Shown: positions 46,072-54,752 of the stretch, one piece after another
Numbering within the stretch: the stretch's first letter is position 1
Layout of the letters: each line of letters opens with the position of its first letter
Origin: Tumebacillus algifaecis
Lineage (GTDB): Bacteria > Bacillota > Bacilli > Tumebacillales > Tumebacillaceae
Direction: 5' to 3'
DNA length: 64,000 nucleotides
NCBI RefSeq assembly: GCF_002243515.1
Contig: NZ_CP022657.1
Location: 216,001-280,000, forward strand
Translations under genes and position numbers: made by a program
The notes under the pieces: model-generated
The model's input: the letters and a program-made list of their open reading frames with translations, nothing else
What the model was told of the DNA's origin: nothing
Database searches by the model: none

Positions 46072-46506
46072 ATGATGCAGTGGGAAGGCATTGTTAATTT
46101 TTTGATCTATCTAGGGGTGGCACTGCCGATTTTAGGCTTTGGTCTGTTCGTGTTTATGATCACGACGCCTTACAAGGAATATCAACTGATCGCGGAAGGT
46201 TCGCAGACGGACGACCCGCGCAAGATGGCGGCGGCCAAGGCGGTGGCGCACGACTTGGGCGGCAAAGTGATTGGGCTTGCGATCGTGCTGGCCTCGGCGA
46301 TCTTCCATTCGCTGAATCTGGTCGATCTGGTGATCTGGGGCGTGCTGGGCACGGTGTTTCAGGTGGCGGTGTTCTACCTGTTAGAACTGGTCGCGCCGTT
46401 CAAAGTGGTCTCTGAAATTCCGAAGGGCAACGTGTCGGTCGGCATTTTCACTTCGCGTTTGAGCATCGCAGTAGGCATTATGATGGCGGCACTGATCTCG
46501 TATTAA
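46072..46506 (+). CDS. DUF350 membrane protein (YjfL-like)
   Basis: The 144-residue protein has four predicted membrane helices and the internally repeated pattern of DUF350. ATG 46072 follows GAGGAGG (ATG 46075 is also possible). DUF350 proteins recur next to glutathionylspermidine-synthase-like genes in many bacteria, as in E. coli yjfL-yjfM-yjfC. It is the last gene before a strong terminator. Confidence 0.85.
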   Translation: MMQWEGIVNFLIYLGVALPILGFGLFVFMITTPYKEYQLIAEGSQTDDPRKMAAAKAVAHDLGGKVIGLAIVLASAIFHSLNLVDLVIWGVLGTVFQVAVFYLLELVAPFKVVSEIPKGNVSVGIFTSRLSIAVGIMMAALISY

Positions 46507-46521
46507 CGGGCAAGAAAGCAG

Positions 46522-46557
46522 AACAAGCACGGAGCAGCTTATGGCTCCGTGCTTGTT
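46522..46557. terminator. Bidirectional terminator
   Basis: AACAAGCACGGAGC (46522-46535) pairs perfectly with GCTCCGTGCTTGTT (46544-46557). It lies across the 3' ends of the DUF350 and mscL genes, with the last codons of mscL inside it. Confidence 0.85.
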
Positions 46558-47009
46558 TGCGGTTCGAGGCTGGATGTGCAATATTTGCACTTGGTCGCCT
46601 GAATCGGGATCTGTTCGATGCAGTGCGGACATTCTTTGGTTGTCGGATCGGCCGGAAGCTCCTCTTTTTTGCGCTTGAGCTTGTTCAACTGGCGAACGAC
46701 GAGGAAGATCGAAAAGGAGATGATCAAGAAGTCGAGCACGTTGTTGAGAAACAATCCGTAGTTGAGCGTCGGAGCACCCGCGTTCTTCGCTTCCGTTAGC
46801 GTCGCGTAGGAAGTGGAGGACAGGTTGAGAAACAGGTTGGAAAAATCGACTTTGCCAAGCAAGAGTCCGATCGGTGGCATCAGGATGTCGTTGGTGAAGG
46901 AAGTGACAATTTTGCCAAAAGCGGCTCCCACCACGACACCGATGGCTAGATCGATGATGTTGCCTTTGACGGCGAATTCCCTAAATTCTTTAAAAACGAT
47001 CGGAAACAA
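46539..47009 (-). CDS. mscL: Large-conductance mechanosensitive channel MscL with C-terminal zinc ribbon
   Basis: The protein (about 156 residues) has [39 protein letters not shown] and a second membrane helix, the MscL pore-forming pattern that releases osmolytes on hypo-osmotic shock. The C-terminus adds a zinc ribbon ([19 protein letters not shown]) not present in the classical E. coli channel. The start is uncertain: no ATG/GTG is in frame; TTG 47009 abuts the GAGGGG site, whereas an ATC at 47000 is better spaced (9 bases) but non-canonical. Confidence 0.9.
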   Translation of the reverse strand: MFPIVFKEFREFAVKGNIIDLAIGVVVGAAFGKIVTSFTNDILMPPIGLLLGKVDFSNLFLNLSSTSYATLTEAKNAGAPTLNYGLFLNNVLDFLIISFSIFLVVRQLNKLKRKKEELPADPTTKECPHCIEQIPIQATKCKYCTSSLEPQTSTEP

Positions 47010-47122
47010 CCCCTCTAGTACAAATGTAAGAGTACGACTTTCATTGTAACAGAAACGGCCAGCGAATATACTTTTCGATCGTGGGCAAGCGCGATTCATA
47101 GGCGCTGTGTAGCGGACATGAC

Positions 47123-47157
47123 AAACGACCTTCTGCCTCTTGCACAGAAGGTCGTTT
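47123..47157 (-). terminator. Rho-independent terminator after the MFS gene
   Basis: AAACGACCTTCTG (47123-47135) pairs perfectly with CAGAAGGTCGTTT (47145-47157), directly after the minus-strand MFS stop codon. Confidence 0.75.
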
Positions 47158-47160
47158 CGC

Positions 47161-48351
47161 TTAGGCAGGTTCCTGCCGCTTCCTGTTGCGTAGCAAATAC
47201 ACGCCATAGGCGATCAGATAGCCGACGACCAACAGCACCGACAAGCGATACATCCCGGCGTAGGAGGTCGTTTTGGCGACAGCGCCGAGCAACATCGCCC
47301 CCGCACCGATGCCGAGGTCGAAAGCGGAAAAATAGGTGCCGTTGGCCGCGCCGCGGCGGTGCGGCGGGACGCGGTTGATCGTCCAGGCTTGCAAAGACGG
47401 CTGGATCGCGCCAAAGCCGATGCCGTAGCAGACGGCAGCTGCGACCAACATCCCGACGCTGTCGGTGTACGACAACAGCAGCAGTCCGGCCGCCGTAAAG
47501 AGCGCACCGGGCCACAGTATCCACTGGTGTCCTTTGCGGTCAAATAGCACGCCGGCAAATGGCCGGACCAGCATCACCATCACCGCATTGGCAAGGAAGA
47601 ACCAGCCGACGTTGGCGATTCCCACCTCTTGAGCGAACAAGGTGATAAAACTGACGATCCCGCCATAGGAGATCGCTATAAACAAGACCAAAAACGAGGG
47701 GAAAAACGCCTTTTTCTCAAAAAGCCCCTCTTTTCCTGCCGAAGCGTCCGCCGTTGGTTCGCGGCGCACAGGAGGCGCGATCTTGATCAGCTGTGACAAC
47801 AAAATCGCCAAGACGGTAAGCCCTGTCGAGATCGCAAAGACCAAGCCAAACCCGTAGCTTTCCATCAGCCAGATGCCGAGCAGGGGAGCGAGCGCCATCG
47901 CCAAATTGCTGGACAGGCCGTAGTAGCCCATGCCTTCCCCGCGCCGCTGTGCCGGGATGATGTCGGCTACGATCGTGCCATAGGCGGTCGTCGTCAATCC
48001 CCAGCCAAAGCCGTGCACCACGCGCAAAAGCAGGACAAAAGCGACGGCGGCCGCCCAGTAATAACCGATGACCGACAATAGATAGATCACAAGTCCGATC
48101 AGCAGGATTTTGCGCCGTCCGACCGTATCGAGCCATTTGCCGGCAAACGGTCTGATCAACAGGGCGGAGATCGTAAAAATCCCGATGACCAAACCGACCT
48201 GCGTCTGATCCCCGCCCATGTTGCTGACATAGACAGGCAGGGTCGGGATCAGCATCTGAAAGCCCATAAACAAAAACAGGTTGGAGAGCGCTGTGGCAAA
48301 AAAGTCCCGCGTCCACAGCGGAGGTCGTGCTTGGGCGACCGACTTACTCAC
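47161..48351 (-). CDS. MFS multidrug-type transporter
   Basis: The 396-residue protein has twelve membrane segments with MFS signatures: [17 protein letters not shown] after helix 2 and [16 protein letters not shown] in helix 4-5, typical of the DHA1 drug-proton antiporters. The GTG start at 48351 overlaps the end of the DsbA-like gene by eight bases and uses the GGAGG inside it. Substrate unknown. Confidence 0.87.
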   Translation of the reverse strand: MSKSVAQARPPLWTRDFFATALSNLFLFMGFQMLIPTLPVYVSNMGGDQTQVGLVIGIFTISALLIRPFAGKWLDTVGRRKILLIGLVIYLLSVIGYYWAAAVAFVLLLRVVHGFGWGLTTTAYGTIVADIIPAQRRGEGMGYYGLSSNLAMALAPLLGIWLMESYGFGLVFAISTGLTVLAILLSQLIKIAPPVRREPTADASAGKEGLFEKKAFFPSFLVLFIAISYGGIVSFITLFAQEVGIANVGWFFLANAVMVMLVRPFAGVLFDRKGHQWILWPGALFTAAGLLLLSYTDSVGMLVAAAVCYGIGFGAIQPSLQAWTINRVPPHRRGAANGTYFSAFDLGIGAGAMLLGAVAKTTSYAGMYRLSVLLVVGYLIAYGVYLLRNRKRQEPA

Positions 48352-48958
48352 GAACCGCCTCCTCCTCGATGCGTTTCAGCATATCACGAAACGCATCCAA
48401 GGGCTGTGCTCCGACCACGCGGTACTTGTTGTTGACAATAAACGTCGGCGTCCCGGAGACACCGAATTGAGCGGCTTGGTCTTGGGCGGCTTCTACGCGC
48501 TGTGCATAGTGTCGCTCGGCAAGCGCTGTCTGCAATTTGGCGCGATCCAGTCCGATCTGTTCGGCCAAATCGAGCAACACGTTGACATCGCTGATGTCGC
48601 GCGCCGCTGTGAAGTTGGCTTGAAACACCAACTGGTGGTACGCTTCGAACTTGCCGTGATCCCGAGCAAATTCGCTCGCTTCGATCGCCAACCGCGAATT
48701 GAACAGCTTGTCAGCTTTGCCAAACTCGATTCCATACGCCGCACCTGCGCGACGAACCCCTTCAAACAGCGCATCCGCATCCGGAACGTTAAACTTCTCG
48801 GTCAAGAGTACCCCTTCTGCCGGAGTGTCCGGATGAATCTCGATGTTCACCCATTCGTCGCGAATCTCAAATTCCTCTTTTAGCCGATCGATCAGACCCT
48901 TGCCGATATAGCAGAACGGGCAGATATAATCGGAGAAGATCTTCAGGTCAACTACCAT
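48344..48958 (-). CDS. DsbA-family oxidoreductase (FrnE-like)
   Basis: The 204-residue cytosolic thioredoxin-fold protein has the redox motif CPFC (Cys13-Cys16) in ICPFCYIGK, the inserted helical domain, and the cis-Pro loop GVSGTPTFIVNN. It matches the FrnE/YwbO-type DsbA family rather than exported DsbA (no signal peptide). ATG 48958 is chosen because AGGAGG lies 10 bases upstream; GTG 48967 overlaps that site. It is co-transcribed with the MFS gene. Confidence 0.88.
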   Translation of the reverse strand: MVVDLKIFSDYICPFCYIGKGLIDRLKEEFEIRDEWVNIEIHPDTPAEGVLLTEKFNVPDADALFEGVRRAGAAYGIEFGKADKLFNSRLAIEASEFARDHGKFEAYHQLVFQANFTAARDISDVNVLLDLAEQIGLDRAKLQTALAERHYAQRVEAAQDQAAQFGVSGTPTFIVNNKYRVVGAQPLDAFRDMLKRIEEEAVRE

Positions 48959-49098
48959 GTTCAACACGCCTCCTCATCCTGATCAACGTATCGTTTCCGA
49001 AAACACGCTACACTCTTAGTTTAGAAAGTTGCTTTCACTTTTGCAGTAACGAGCCTTACCATCCGGCATTTCTATGATGTGCAGTTCGCTTGCCATGT

Positions 49099-49138
49099 AA
49101 AAGGGCGCAACGCCATGAAGGGGGCGTTGCGCTCTTTT
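49099..49138 (-). terminator. Rho-independent terminator after the nitrilase gene
   Basis: AAAAGGGCGCAACGCC (49099-49114) pairs with GGCGTTGCGCTCTTTT (49123-49138) with one G-T pair and ends in TTTT on the minus strand. The stretch 48959-49098 otherwise holds only the dsbA-side upstream region. Confidence 0.8.
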
Positions 49139-49171
49139 GATTTGCACGAGATGTTGTCACAAGCGGTACTT

Positions 49172-50050
49172 TCACGCTTTGGCGACAACGCTTGGATATT
49201 TGGCGTACAGCTCCGGTTTGCGGTCATAATAAGGGGAGACGTTGCCTTGGGTACGGTTATCATGCAATTGCGCCAGATCGATCGGGGCGGTCGTCACCAT
49301 GCTGGCGTTGAGCACGCCATCGGCGAGAATCCCGTCCGGAGCAAATGGATAGTCGCACGGCGCGAAAACGCCTCCTTGCGAGTAGGCCATGTCGATCTGT
49401 TCCACGCCGGGGACACTGCCGACCAGACCGCTCATCACGACGAACAGTTGGTTCTCCACGGCACGCGCCTGTGCGCAGTAGCGAACGCGATAAAAGCCGG
49501 CTGCCGCATCGGTGTACGAGGGGCACAGGATGATCTCCGCTCCCATGTCGGCCACGATGCGCGCCGTTTCTGGGAACTCGATGTCGTAGCAGGTCAGAAT
49601 CGCCGCTTTGCCAAGCTCGGTGTCAAACACGGCAAACTCTTCGCCAGGCGTCAACTTCCACATTTTGCGCTCCTCCGGCGTGGTGTGCACTTTGTTCTGG
49701 GTCTCGATGCGTCCGTCCGGATAGAACAGGTAGGCTTTGTTCACATACCCGTCGCCTTCCTTGACGATGTGCGTCCCGCCGAGGATCGTCATTTCATTTT
49801 CCTGTGCCAGTCGGGAGAAGTGCTCCACGTACTGATCGGTGAAGCTGTCCAGATAGGCGATCGCTTCCGCATGGGTCATCTCCGGCTGTAGCGCCAGCAG
49901 TTGTGCTGTCTGATATTCGGGAAACACCAGCAGACGTACATGATGCCGCTGTGCCGACTGCACGTGCATTTGCACCGTCTGCCAGTATTCTTCAACCGAT
50001 TGCAACGGTTTGAGCTCATAGGTCACCGTTCCGACCAATGGAGTTGTCAT
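49172..50050 (-). CDS. Carbon-nitrogen hydrolase (nitrilase superfamily)
   Basis: The 292-residue amidohydrolase has the Glu-Lys-Cys triad: Glu45 in VFPEYQ, Lys in NKVHTTPEERK, and Cys in CYDIEFPE. These enzymes cleave amides or nitriles. ATG 50050 follows AGGGGGTG. It lies 24 bases after the GNAT gene. In B. subtilis YhcX and related proteins the same two domains are fused in one chain, so the two genes here probably act together. Confidence 0.9.
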   Translation of the reverse strand: MTTPLVGTVTYELKPLQSVEEYWQTVQMHVQSAQRHHVRLLVFPEYQTAQLLALQPEMTHAEAIAYLDSFTDQYVEHFSRLAQENEMTILGGTHIVKEGDGYVNKAYLFYPDGRIETQNKVHTTPEERKMWKLTPGEEFAVFDTELGKAAILTCYDIEFPETARIVADMGAEIILCPSYTDAAAGFYRVRYCAQARAVENQLFVVMSGLVGSVPGVEQIDMAYSQGGVFAPCDYPFAPDGILADGVLNASMVTTAPIDLAQLHDNRTQGNVSPYYDRKPELYAKYPSVVAKA

Positions 50051-50074
50051 TTTGAAGCACCCCCTAGTTCGTAT

Positions 50075-50698
50075 TTATCGAATCAAATCGGGGTTGGGCC
50101 ATTCGACCAACACCGCTTTGTGCAAAGACTCTGCATCTTCTAAGTAATCGTCCAGAACTTGCAGCGGACGCAATCCCTGTTTCAACATGAACGACAGCAC
50201 CAAGTCGGACAGCTCACCGCTGACCACGCGCTCCACATACTGTTCGGCGCTCATCTTGTCTGCATGTTCATGGAAGTTTGGAATGCGGCACCCGGCCAAA
50301 AATCGCTTCAGCCCAAGCTCGACCACCAACTGCTGGCGGGCCTGATACAGCGCTTTGGCTACTCCTTTGCCCCGAAAGGACGGTCGCACACAGACATCGA
50401 TCCCGTACAGGCTGTCACCGTCCGGTTGATGGCGACCTGCAATCCAGCCGTTGTCAGACACTTCGGCCCACGTGTGCGGCTTGCCGTCATGCTTGATCAA
50501 AAGCGATGTTGCTGAGCCTGCGATCACACCGTCCACGACAGCGAGCATCGTGCCTTGGGGAAAGGTGTTGACGTGTGCGGCGATCTGTTCGCGCTGCCAC
50601 CACAATTCCTCTGGGAACGGAGGCGGAAACGCTTCACGCTGCACCTCAAGCAAACCTGCAAAATCTTCGAGCGTATAGGGACGAATTTGCACGGTCAC
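50075..50698 (-). CDS. GNAT acetyltransferase (YhcX N-domain-like)
   Basis: The 207-residue protein contains a GNAT domain with VCVRPSFRGKGVAKALYQARQ as the acetyl-CoA loop, and the insert SLYGIDVCV typical of the GNAT half of YhcX-type proteins. The GTG start at 50698 follows AAGGGGGTC. It is the first gene of a two-gene operon with the nitrilase. Substrate unknown. Confidence 0.85.
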   Translation of the reverse strand: MTVQIRPYTLEDFAGLLEVQREAFPPPFPEELWWQREQIAAHVNTFPQGTMLAVVDGVIAGSATSLLIKHDGKPHTWAEVSDNGWIAGRHQPDGDSLYGIDVCVRPSFRGKGVAKALYQARQQLVVELGLKRFLAGCRIPNFHEHADKMSAEQYVERVVSGELSDLVLSFMLKQGLRPLQVLDDYLEDAESLHKAVLVEWPNPDLIR

Positions 50699-50778
50699 GA
50701 GCAGACCCCCTTTTGCTAAAGTTACAATTCAAGATTGTAGCATAAGATGAGGAAGAAGAAAAAGTTGTAAAAAGAACC

Positions 50779-50815
50779 TTTACAACCAATCCACTCGCAA
50801 TGTATACTCTATACA
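50779..50815 (+). promoter_or_regulatory. Promoter with overlapping operator-like palindrome
   Basis: TTTACA (50779-50784) is 18 bases from TATACT (50803-50808). The -10 box lies inside the inverted repeat TGTATA-CTC-TATACA (50801-50815), a likely repressor site. The transcript would begin about 30 bases before the leader ORF at 50847. Confidence 0.55.
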
Positions 50816-50846
50816 TTCAAAAAATTCCGAAGGGAGGTTTCGCGAT

Positions 50847-50954
50847 ATGCAAAAGTACATCATCAACATCCAAGATCCAAAGGATAGCCATGCACATCAG
50901 CGACAATTGCATATCGATGCGGAACAGCCTGAACGAATTACATTTGTGTTGTAA
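50847..50954 (+). CDS. Leader peptide (35 aa) of the ABC exporter operon, BmrB-like position
   Basis: ATG 50847 follows GGGAGG by 10 bases. The 35-residue peptide starts MQKYIINIQDPKDSHAHQRQ and ends ERITFVL; it has no membrane segment. Two terminators (50990-51026 and 51045-51085) separate it from the exporter genes. In B. subtilis, the BmrB leader upstream of bmrCD controls transcription attenuation through ribosome stalling; position and layout are the same here, while sequence similarity could not be tested. Confidence 0.65.
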   Translation: MQKYIINIQDPKDSHAHQRQLHIDAEQPERITFVL

Positions 50955-50989
50955 GTTTTTTTGGACTTACATCTCATAACGTAATCGAC

Positions 50990-51026
50990 ACCACAGGAGA
51001 CGTTCTGCGTACACCTGTGGTTTTTT
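50990..51026 (+). terminator. First terminator/attenuator before the ABC exporter
   Basis: ACCACAGG (50990-50997) pairs with CCTGTGGT (51014-51021), followed by TTTTT. It lies 36 bases after the leader ORF stop. Confidence 0.75.
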
Positions 51027-51044
51027 GTTTGTTGTCGTAAACCC

Positions 51045-51085
51045 AAAGAGTCACAGGCATCCTCGATGTCAGTGGCTCTTTTTGT
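51045..51085 (+). terminator. Second terminator/attenuator before the ABC exporter
   Basis: AAAGAGTCAC (51045-51054) pairs with GTGGCTCTTT (51072-51081), with an inner CATC/GATG stem, followed by a T run. The exporter gene starts 30 bases later. Confidence 0.65.
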
Positions 51086-51114
51086 ATGGGAAAGAGGGGA
51101 GTGGAAAAGCAATC

Positions 51115-52914
51115 ATGAGTATTTTTCGAGATTTGATGTGGTATTTCAGGATGGAGAAGAAATCGTATGCGACAGGTGTGATCATCCTGTTGTTCGTGGC
51201 CGCCCTGAATCTGGTACCACCGTATGTGGTCGGCGTGGTCGTCGATGACGTCAACCAAGGTACGCTGACAGGTGGCGAATTGTTCAAGTGGATGCTGTGG
51301 CTGTTGGCGATCGGGGTTAGCATTTATATCCTGCGCTATATCTGGCGGATCTTCATCTTCGGCGCTGCGTTTCGACTGAGCAAACTGCTGCGCAACCGCT
51401 TGTTTAAACACTTTACCAATTTGTCGCCGCAGTTTTACCACAAACGCCGCACCGGGGACTTGATGGCCCATGCCACCAACGACATCTCGGCGATCGAACT
51501 GACCGCAGGCGACGGGGTGTTGACGCTGGTGGACTCGATTGCGATGGGGGGAGCTGTCATCATCGCGATGGCTGTGACGATCTCCTGGGAACTGACGCTT
51601 ATCACCTTGCTGCCGATGCCGATCATGGTCTACGCGGAGGTGCGCTATGGCAATCTGTTGCACGAGCGCTTCCACAAGGCGCAGGAGGCGTTCTCCACAC
51701 TCAATGACAAGGTGCAGGAGAACATCGCCGGCGTCCGCGTGATCAAAGCGTTCGGGCAAGAGAATGCAGAGAAGAAAGAGTTTGAAACACTGACCAAAGA
51801 CACGGCTCACAAAAACATCGAAGTGGCGAAGATCGATTCCCTGTTCGACCCGACCATCTCCTTGGTCGTCGGTCTGTCTTTCTTCCTCGCCGTATCGGTT
51901 GGCGGCTATTTTGTGGTCCAGGAAAAAATTACCCTCGGTCAACTCACGCAGTTCACCATCCTGCTCGGCCATCTGATCTGGCCGATGTTGGCCTTTGGCT
52001 GGCTGTTCAACATCGTCGAGCGCGGTCGCGCTTCCTATGACCGCGTCGATGCACTGCTCAACATCAAGTCGGAAGTCTGGAACAAAGAGGACGCGCAAAA
52101 AGAGGTGCCGAGCGGCGACATCACGTATGCGATCGACGCCTTCTCCTATCCGGAAAAAGAGACATCGGCCTTGCAAGACATCCACATCGAGCTGAAACGA
52201 GGCCAGACGCTCGGCATCGTCGGCAAGACGGGAGCGGGCAAATCGACACTGCTGCGCCTGCTCCTGCGCGAGTTCGATGTGAACGCAGGAGACATTCGGA
52301 TCGGCGACACGTCGATCTATGACTACAAACTGCGCTGGCTGCGCTCAGCGATCGGGTATGTGCCGCAAGATCATTTCCTCTTCTCGGCGACCATCGCAGA
52401 AAACATCGCGTTTGGTCGCCCAGGTGCGACGATGGACGAAGTGGTGCAGGCGGCGAAGCTGGCCTGTATTCACGATGACATCCTGCACTTTGAAGAAGGT
52501 TACAAAACGGTGGTCGGCGAGCGTGGCGTCACGCTGTCCGGCGGGCAGAAACAACGGATTTCGATCGCGCGCGCTCTGCTGATGAACCCGGAAGTGCTGA
52601 TTCTTGACGACTCGCTGTCCGCCGTTGACGCTAAGACGGAAAAGGCGATCCTCGATGCGCTAAAAGCGTATCGACAAGACAAAACGACGCTGATTTCGGC
52701 CCATCGCCTCTCTGCGATCGAACATGCGGAAAGCATCGTCGTGCTCGAAGAAGGCCAGATCGTCGAGCGGGGCCGACACGACGAACTGATGGCGGGTGAC
52801 GGCTGGTACGCGATGATGTATCAGAACCAGCAGTTAGAATCGCTGGTGGAACAAGGAGGTGGATCGGACCGTGGTGATGCGAAGACTGCTTCGTTACCTG
52901 ATTCCGCATCGTAA
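51115..52914 (+). CDS. Heterodimeric ABC exporter subunit with degenerate ATP site (BmrC-like)
   Basis: The 599-residue half-transporter has six N-terminal membrane helices and an ABC domain with Walker A GKTGAGKST, signature LSGGQKQRIS and Walker B ILDDSLSAVD. The catalytic Glu after Walker B is replaced by Asp, the mark of the non-catalytic site in heterodimeric exporters such as BmrC and TM287. It pairs with the next gene, which overlaps it by 44 bases. ATG 51115 follows GAGGGGAG. Expected substrates are hydrophobic drugs. Confidence 0.88.
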   Translation: MSIFRDLMWYFRMEKKSYATGVIILLFVAALNLVPPYVVGVVVDDVNQGTLTGGELFKWMLWLLAIGVSIYILRYIWRIFIFGAAFRLSKLLRNRLFKHFTNLSPQFYHKRRTGDLMAHATNDISAIELTAGDGVLTLVDSIAMGGAVIIAMAVTISWELTLITLLPMPIMVYAEVRYGNLLHERFHKAQEAFSTLNDKVQENIAGVRVIKAFGQENAEKKEFETLTKDTAHKNIEVAKIDSLFDPTISLVVGLSFFLAVSVGGYFVVQEKITLGQLTQFTILLGHLIWPMLAFGWLFNIVERGRASYDRVDALLNIKSEVWNKEDAQKEVPSGDITYAIDAFSYPEKETSALQDIHIELKRGQTLGIVGKTGAGKSTLLRLLLREFDVNAGDIRIGDTSIYDYKLRWLRSAIGYVPQDHFLFSATIAENIAFGRPGATMDEVVQAAKLACIHDDILHFEEGYKTVVGERGVTLSGGQKQRISIARALLMNPEVLILDDSLSAVDAKTEKAILDALKAYRQDKTTLISAHRLSAIEHAESIVVLEEGQIVERGRHDELMAGDGWYAMMYQNQQLESLVEQGGGSDRGDAKTASLPDSAS

Positions 52915-54616
52915 GGCGCTGATCACCGCGTTTGTGATGTTGGCGCTGGCGACGGCGGCCGATGTAGCTGGGCCGCAACTGGTACGGATTTTTATCGATG
53001 ATTATTTGACGCCGCGGCAATTTGACCGCGACATGCTGATCTTGCTTGGCGCAGGCTATCTGGTTCTGCATGTGTCGGGCGTGTTGATCAACTATTTTCA
53101 ACTGCTGTCCTTTCATAAAATCGCCCACTGGATCGTCCGCCAACTGCGGATCGACGTATTCAGCAAAGTGCAACATCTGGGCTTGGAGTTTTTTGACCGC
53201 ACACCGGGCGGCTCGCTCGTCTCGCGGGTGACGAACGATACGGAAGCGGTCAAGGAGCTGTTCGTCTCCGTCCTGTCCGCCTTCGTGCAGAGCATCGTCC
53301 TGATGATCGGGATTCTGGTCGGCCTGTTCATCCTCGACCCGAAACTGGCTGGCCTGTTTACGATTGTGGCCCCGCTGATCATTGTTCTGATGTGGATCTA
53401 CCGCAAAATCAGTTCGAAAGTCTTCCATCTTTCGCGGGAGAAGCTGAGCCAGTTGAATGCGCGGCTTGCCGAATCGATTCAAGGCATGACGATCATCCAA
53501 GCGTTCCATCAGGAAAAACGGATGCGCGAAGAGTTCGGCCAGACCAATGATGAGCACTACCGGGCGAACATGAAGCGCCTGAAGATCAACGGCTTGCTCC
53601 TGCGTCCGTTGGTCGATCTGCTCTACATGTTCGCCTTGATCCTGATCCTCGGCTATTTCGGGGTCGAATCCCTGACGACCTACGTATCAGTCGGTGTGAT
53701 CTATGCGTTCCTGAACTACCTCGACCGCTTCTTCGAGCCGGTCAACCAAATGATGTTCCGTCTGGCCCAGATGCAAGAGGCTTTGGTCGCAGCAGAGCGC
53801 GTGTTCCAACTGCTCGACCAAGACCGCTATGCGCCGACCCAAGAGGGCACAGACAACCCGGTGCTAGGCGAAGGGCTGATCGAGTTTAAAGATGTGACCT
53901 TCTCCTACGACGGTTCCAATAACGTGCTGAAAAATATCTCCTTCACCGCCAAGCCAGGGCAGACGGTCGCACTCGTCGGCCACACGGGCAGCGGGAAGAG
54001 CACGATCATCAACCTGCTGATGCGCTTTTACAAGTTGAGCGACGGTGAGATCACCATCGACGGTGCGCCGTTGCAGTCGTTCTCAGAAGCGGAACTGCGC
54101 AACAGGCTGGGGCTCGTGCTCCAAGATCCGTTCCTGTTCGTCGGCGATGTGAAGCAAAACATCCGCCTGCACAATGAGCGGATCACCGATGAAGAGATCA
54201 TTTCGGCGGCGCAGTTCGTGCAGGCCGATCCCTTTATCCAAAAGCTCCCGCACGGCTATGACGAACCGGTCGGCGAGCGGGGGGCGACGTTCTCCAGCGG
54301 TCAGCGGCAACTGTTGTCATTTGCCCGCACGATGGCGTTGCAACCGAAAGTGCTCGTCCTCGACGAAGCGACGGCGAGCGTCGATACGGAGACCGAAGAG
54401 ATGATCCAGCAGGCGCTCGAAAAAATGCGGCGCGGCCGCACGACGATCGCGATCGCGCATCGCCTTTCGACGATCCAAGATGCTGACCTGATCCTCGTCT
54501 TGCATCGCGGCGAAATCGTGGAGCGCGGCACCCATCAGGAACTGCTCGCCGAGCAGGGCCTCTACCACAAAATGTACCTGCTCCAGCAAGGGGCGGTAGA
54601 AACAGCAGCGGTTTAG
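52871..54616 (+). CDS. Heterodimeric ABC exporter subunit with catalytic ATP site (BmrD-like)
   Basis: The 581-residue half-transporter has six membrane helices and an ABC domain with Walker A GHTGSGKST, canonical Walker B LVLDEATASVD with the catalytic Glu, but a divergent signature FSSGQRQLLS. The divergent signature would face the degenerate Walker site of the partner, exactly as in asymmetric heterodimers. GTG 52871 is chosen, 9 bases after AGGAGGTG; GTG 52859 lies inside that site. A terminator follows the gene. Confidence 0.88.
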   Translation: MVMRRLLRYLIPHRKALITAFVMLALATAADVAGPQLVRIFIDDYLTPRQFDRDMLILLGAGYLVLHVSGVLINYFQLLSFHKIAHWIVRQLRIDVFSKVQHLGLEFFDRTPGGSLVSRVTNDTEAVKELFVSVLSAFVQSIVLMIGILVGLFILDPKLAGLFTIVAPLIIVLMWIYRKISSKVFHLSREKLSQLNARLAESIQGMTIIQAFHQEKRMREEFGQTNDEHYRANMKRLKINGLLLRPLVDLLYMFALILILGYFGVESLTTYVSVGVIYAFLNYLDRFFEPVNQMMFRLAQMQEALVAAERVFQLLDQDRYAPTQEGTDNPVLGEGLIEFKDVTFSYDGSNNVLKNISFTAKPGQTVALVGHTGSGKSTIINLLMRFYKLSDGEITIDGAPLQSFSEAELRNRLGLVLQDPFLFVGDVKQNIRLHNERITDEEIISAAQFVQADPFIQKLPHGYDEPVGERGATFSSGQRQLLSFARTMALQPKVLVLDEATASVDTETEEMIQQALEKMRRGRTTIAIAHRLSTIQDADLILVLHRGEIVERGTHQELLAEQGLYHKMYLLQQGAVETAAV

Positions 54617-54640
54617 TTTTCTTTTTCATACAGTGGCGAG

Positions 54641-54676
54641 AACCCCTAGCTTATTCGTAAGCTAGGGGTTTTATTT
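54641..54676 (+). terminator. Rho-independent terminator with UUCG loop
   Basis: AACCCCTAGCTTA (54641-54653) pairs perfectly with TAAGCTAGGGGTT (54658-54670) around TTCG, followed by TTATTTT. Confidence 0.9.
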
Positions 54677-54752
54677 TCAATGCTTCACGAATCAAGCGAT
54701 TATGTGAGAAAATAGTAAATACAATCTTCTGAGGACAAGGGGGTAACATCGC

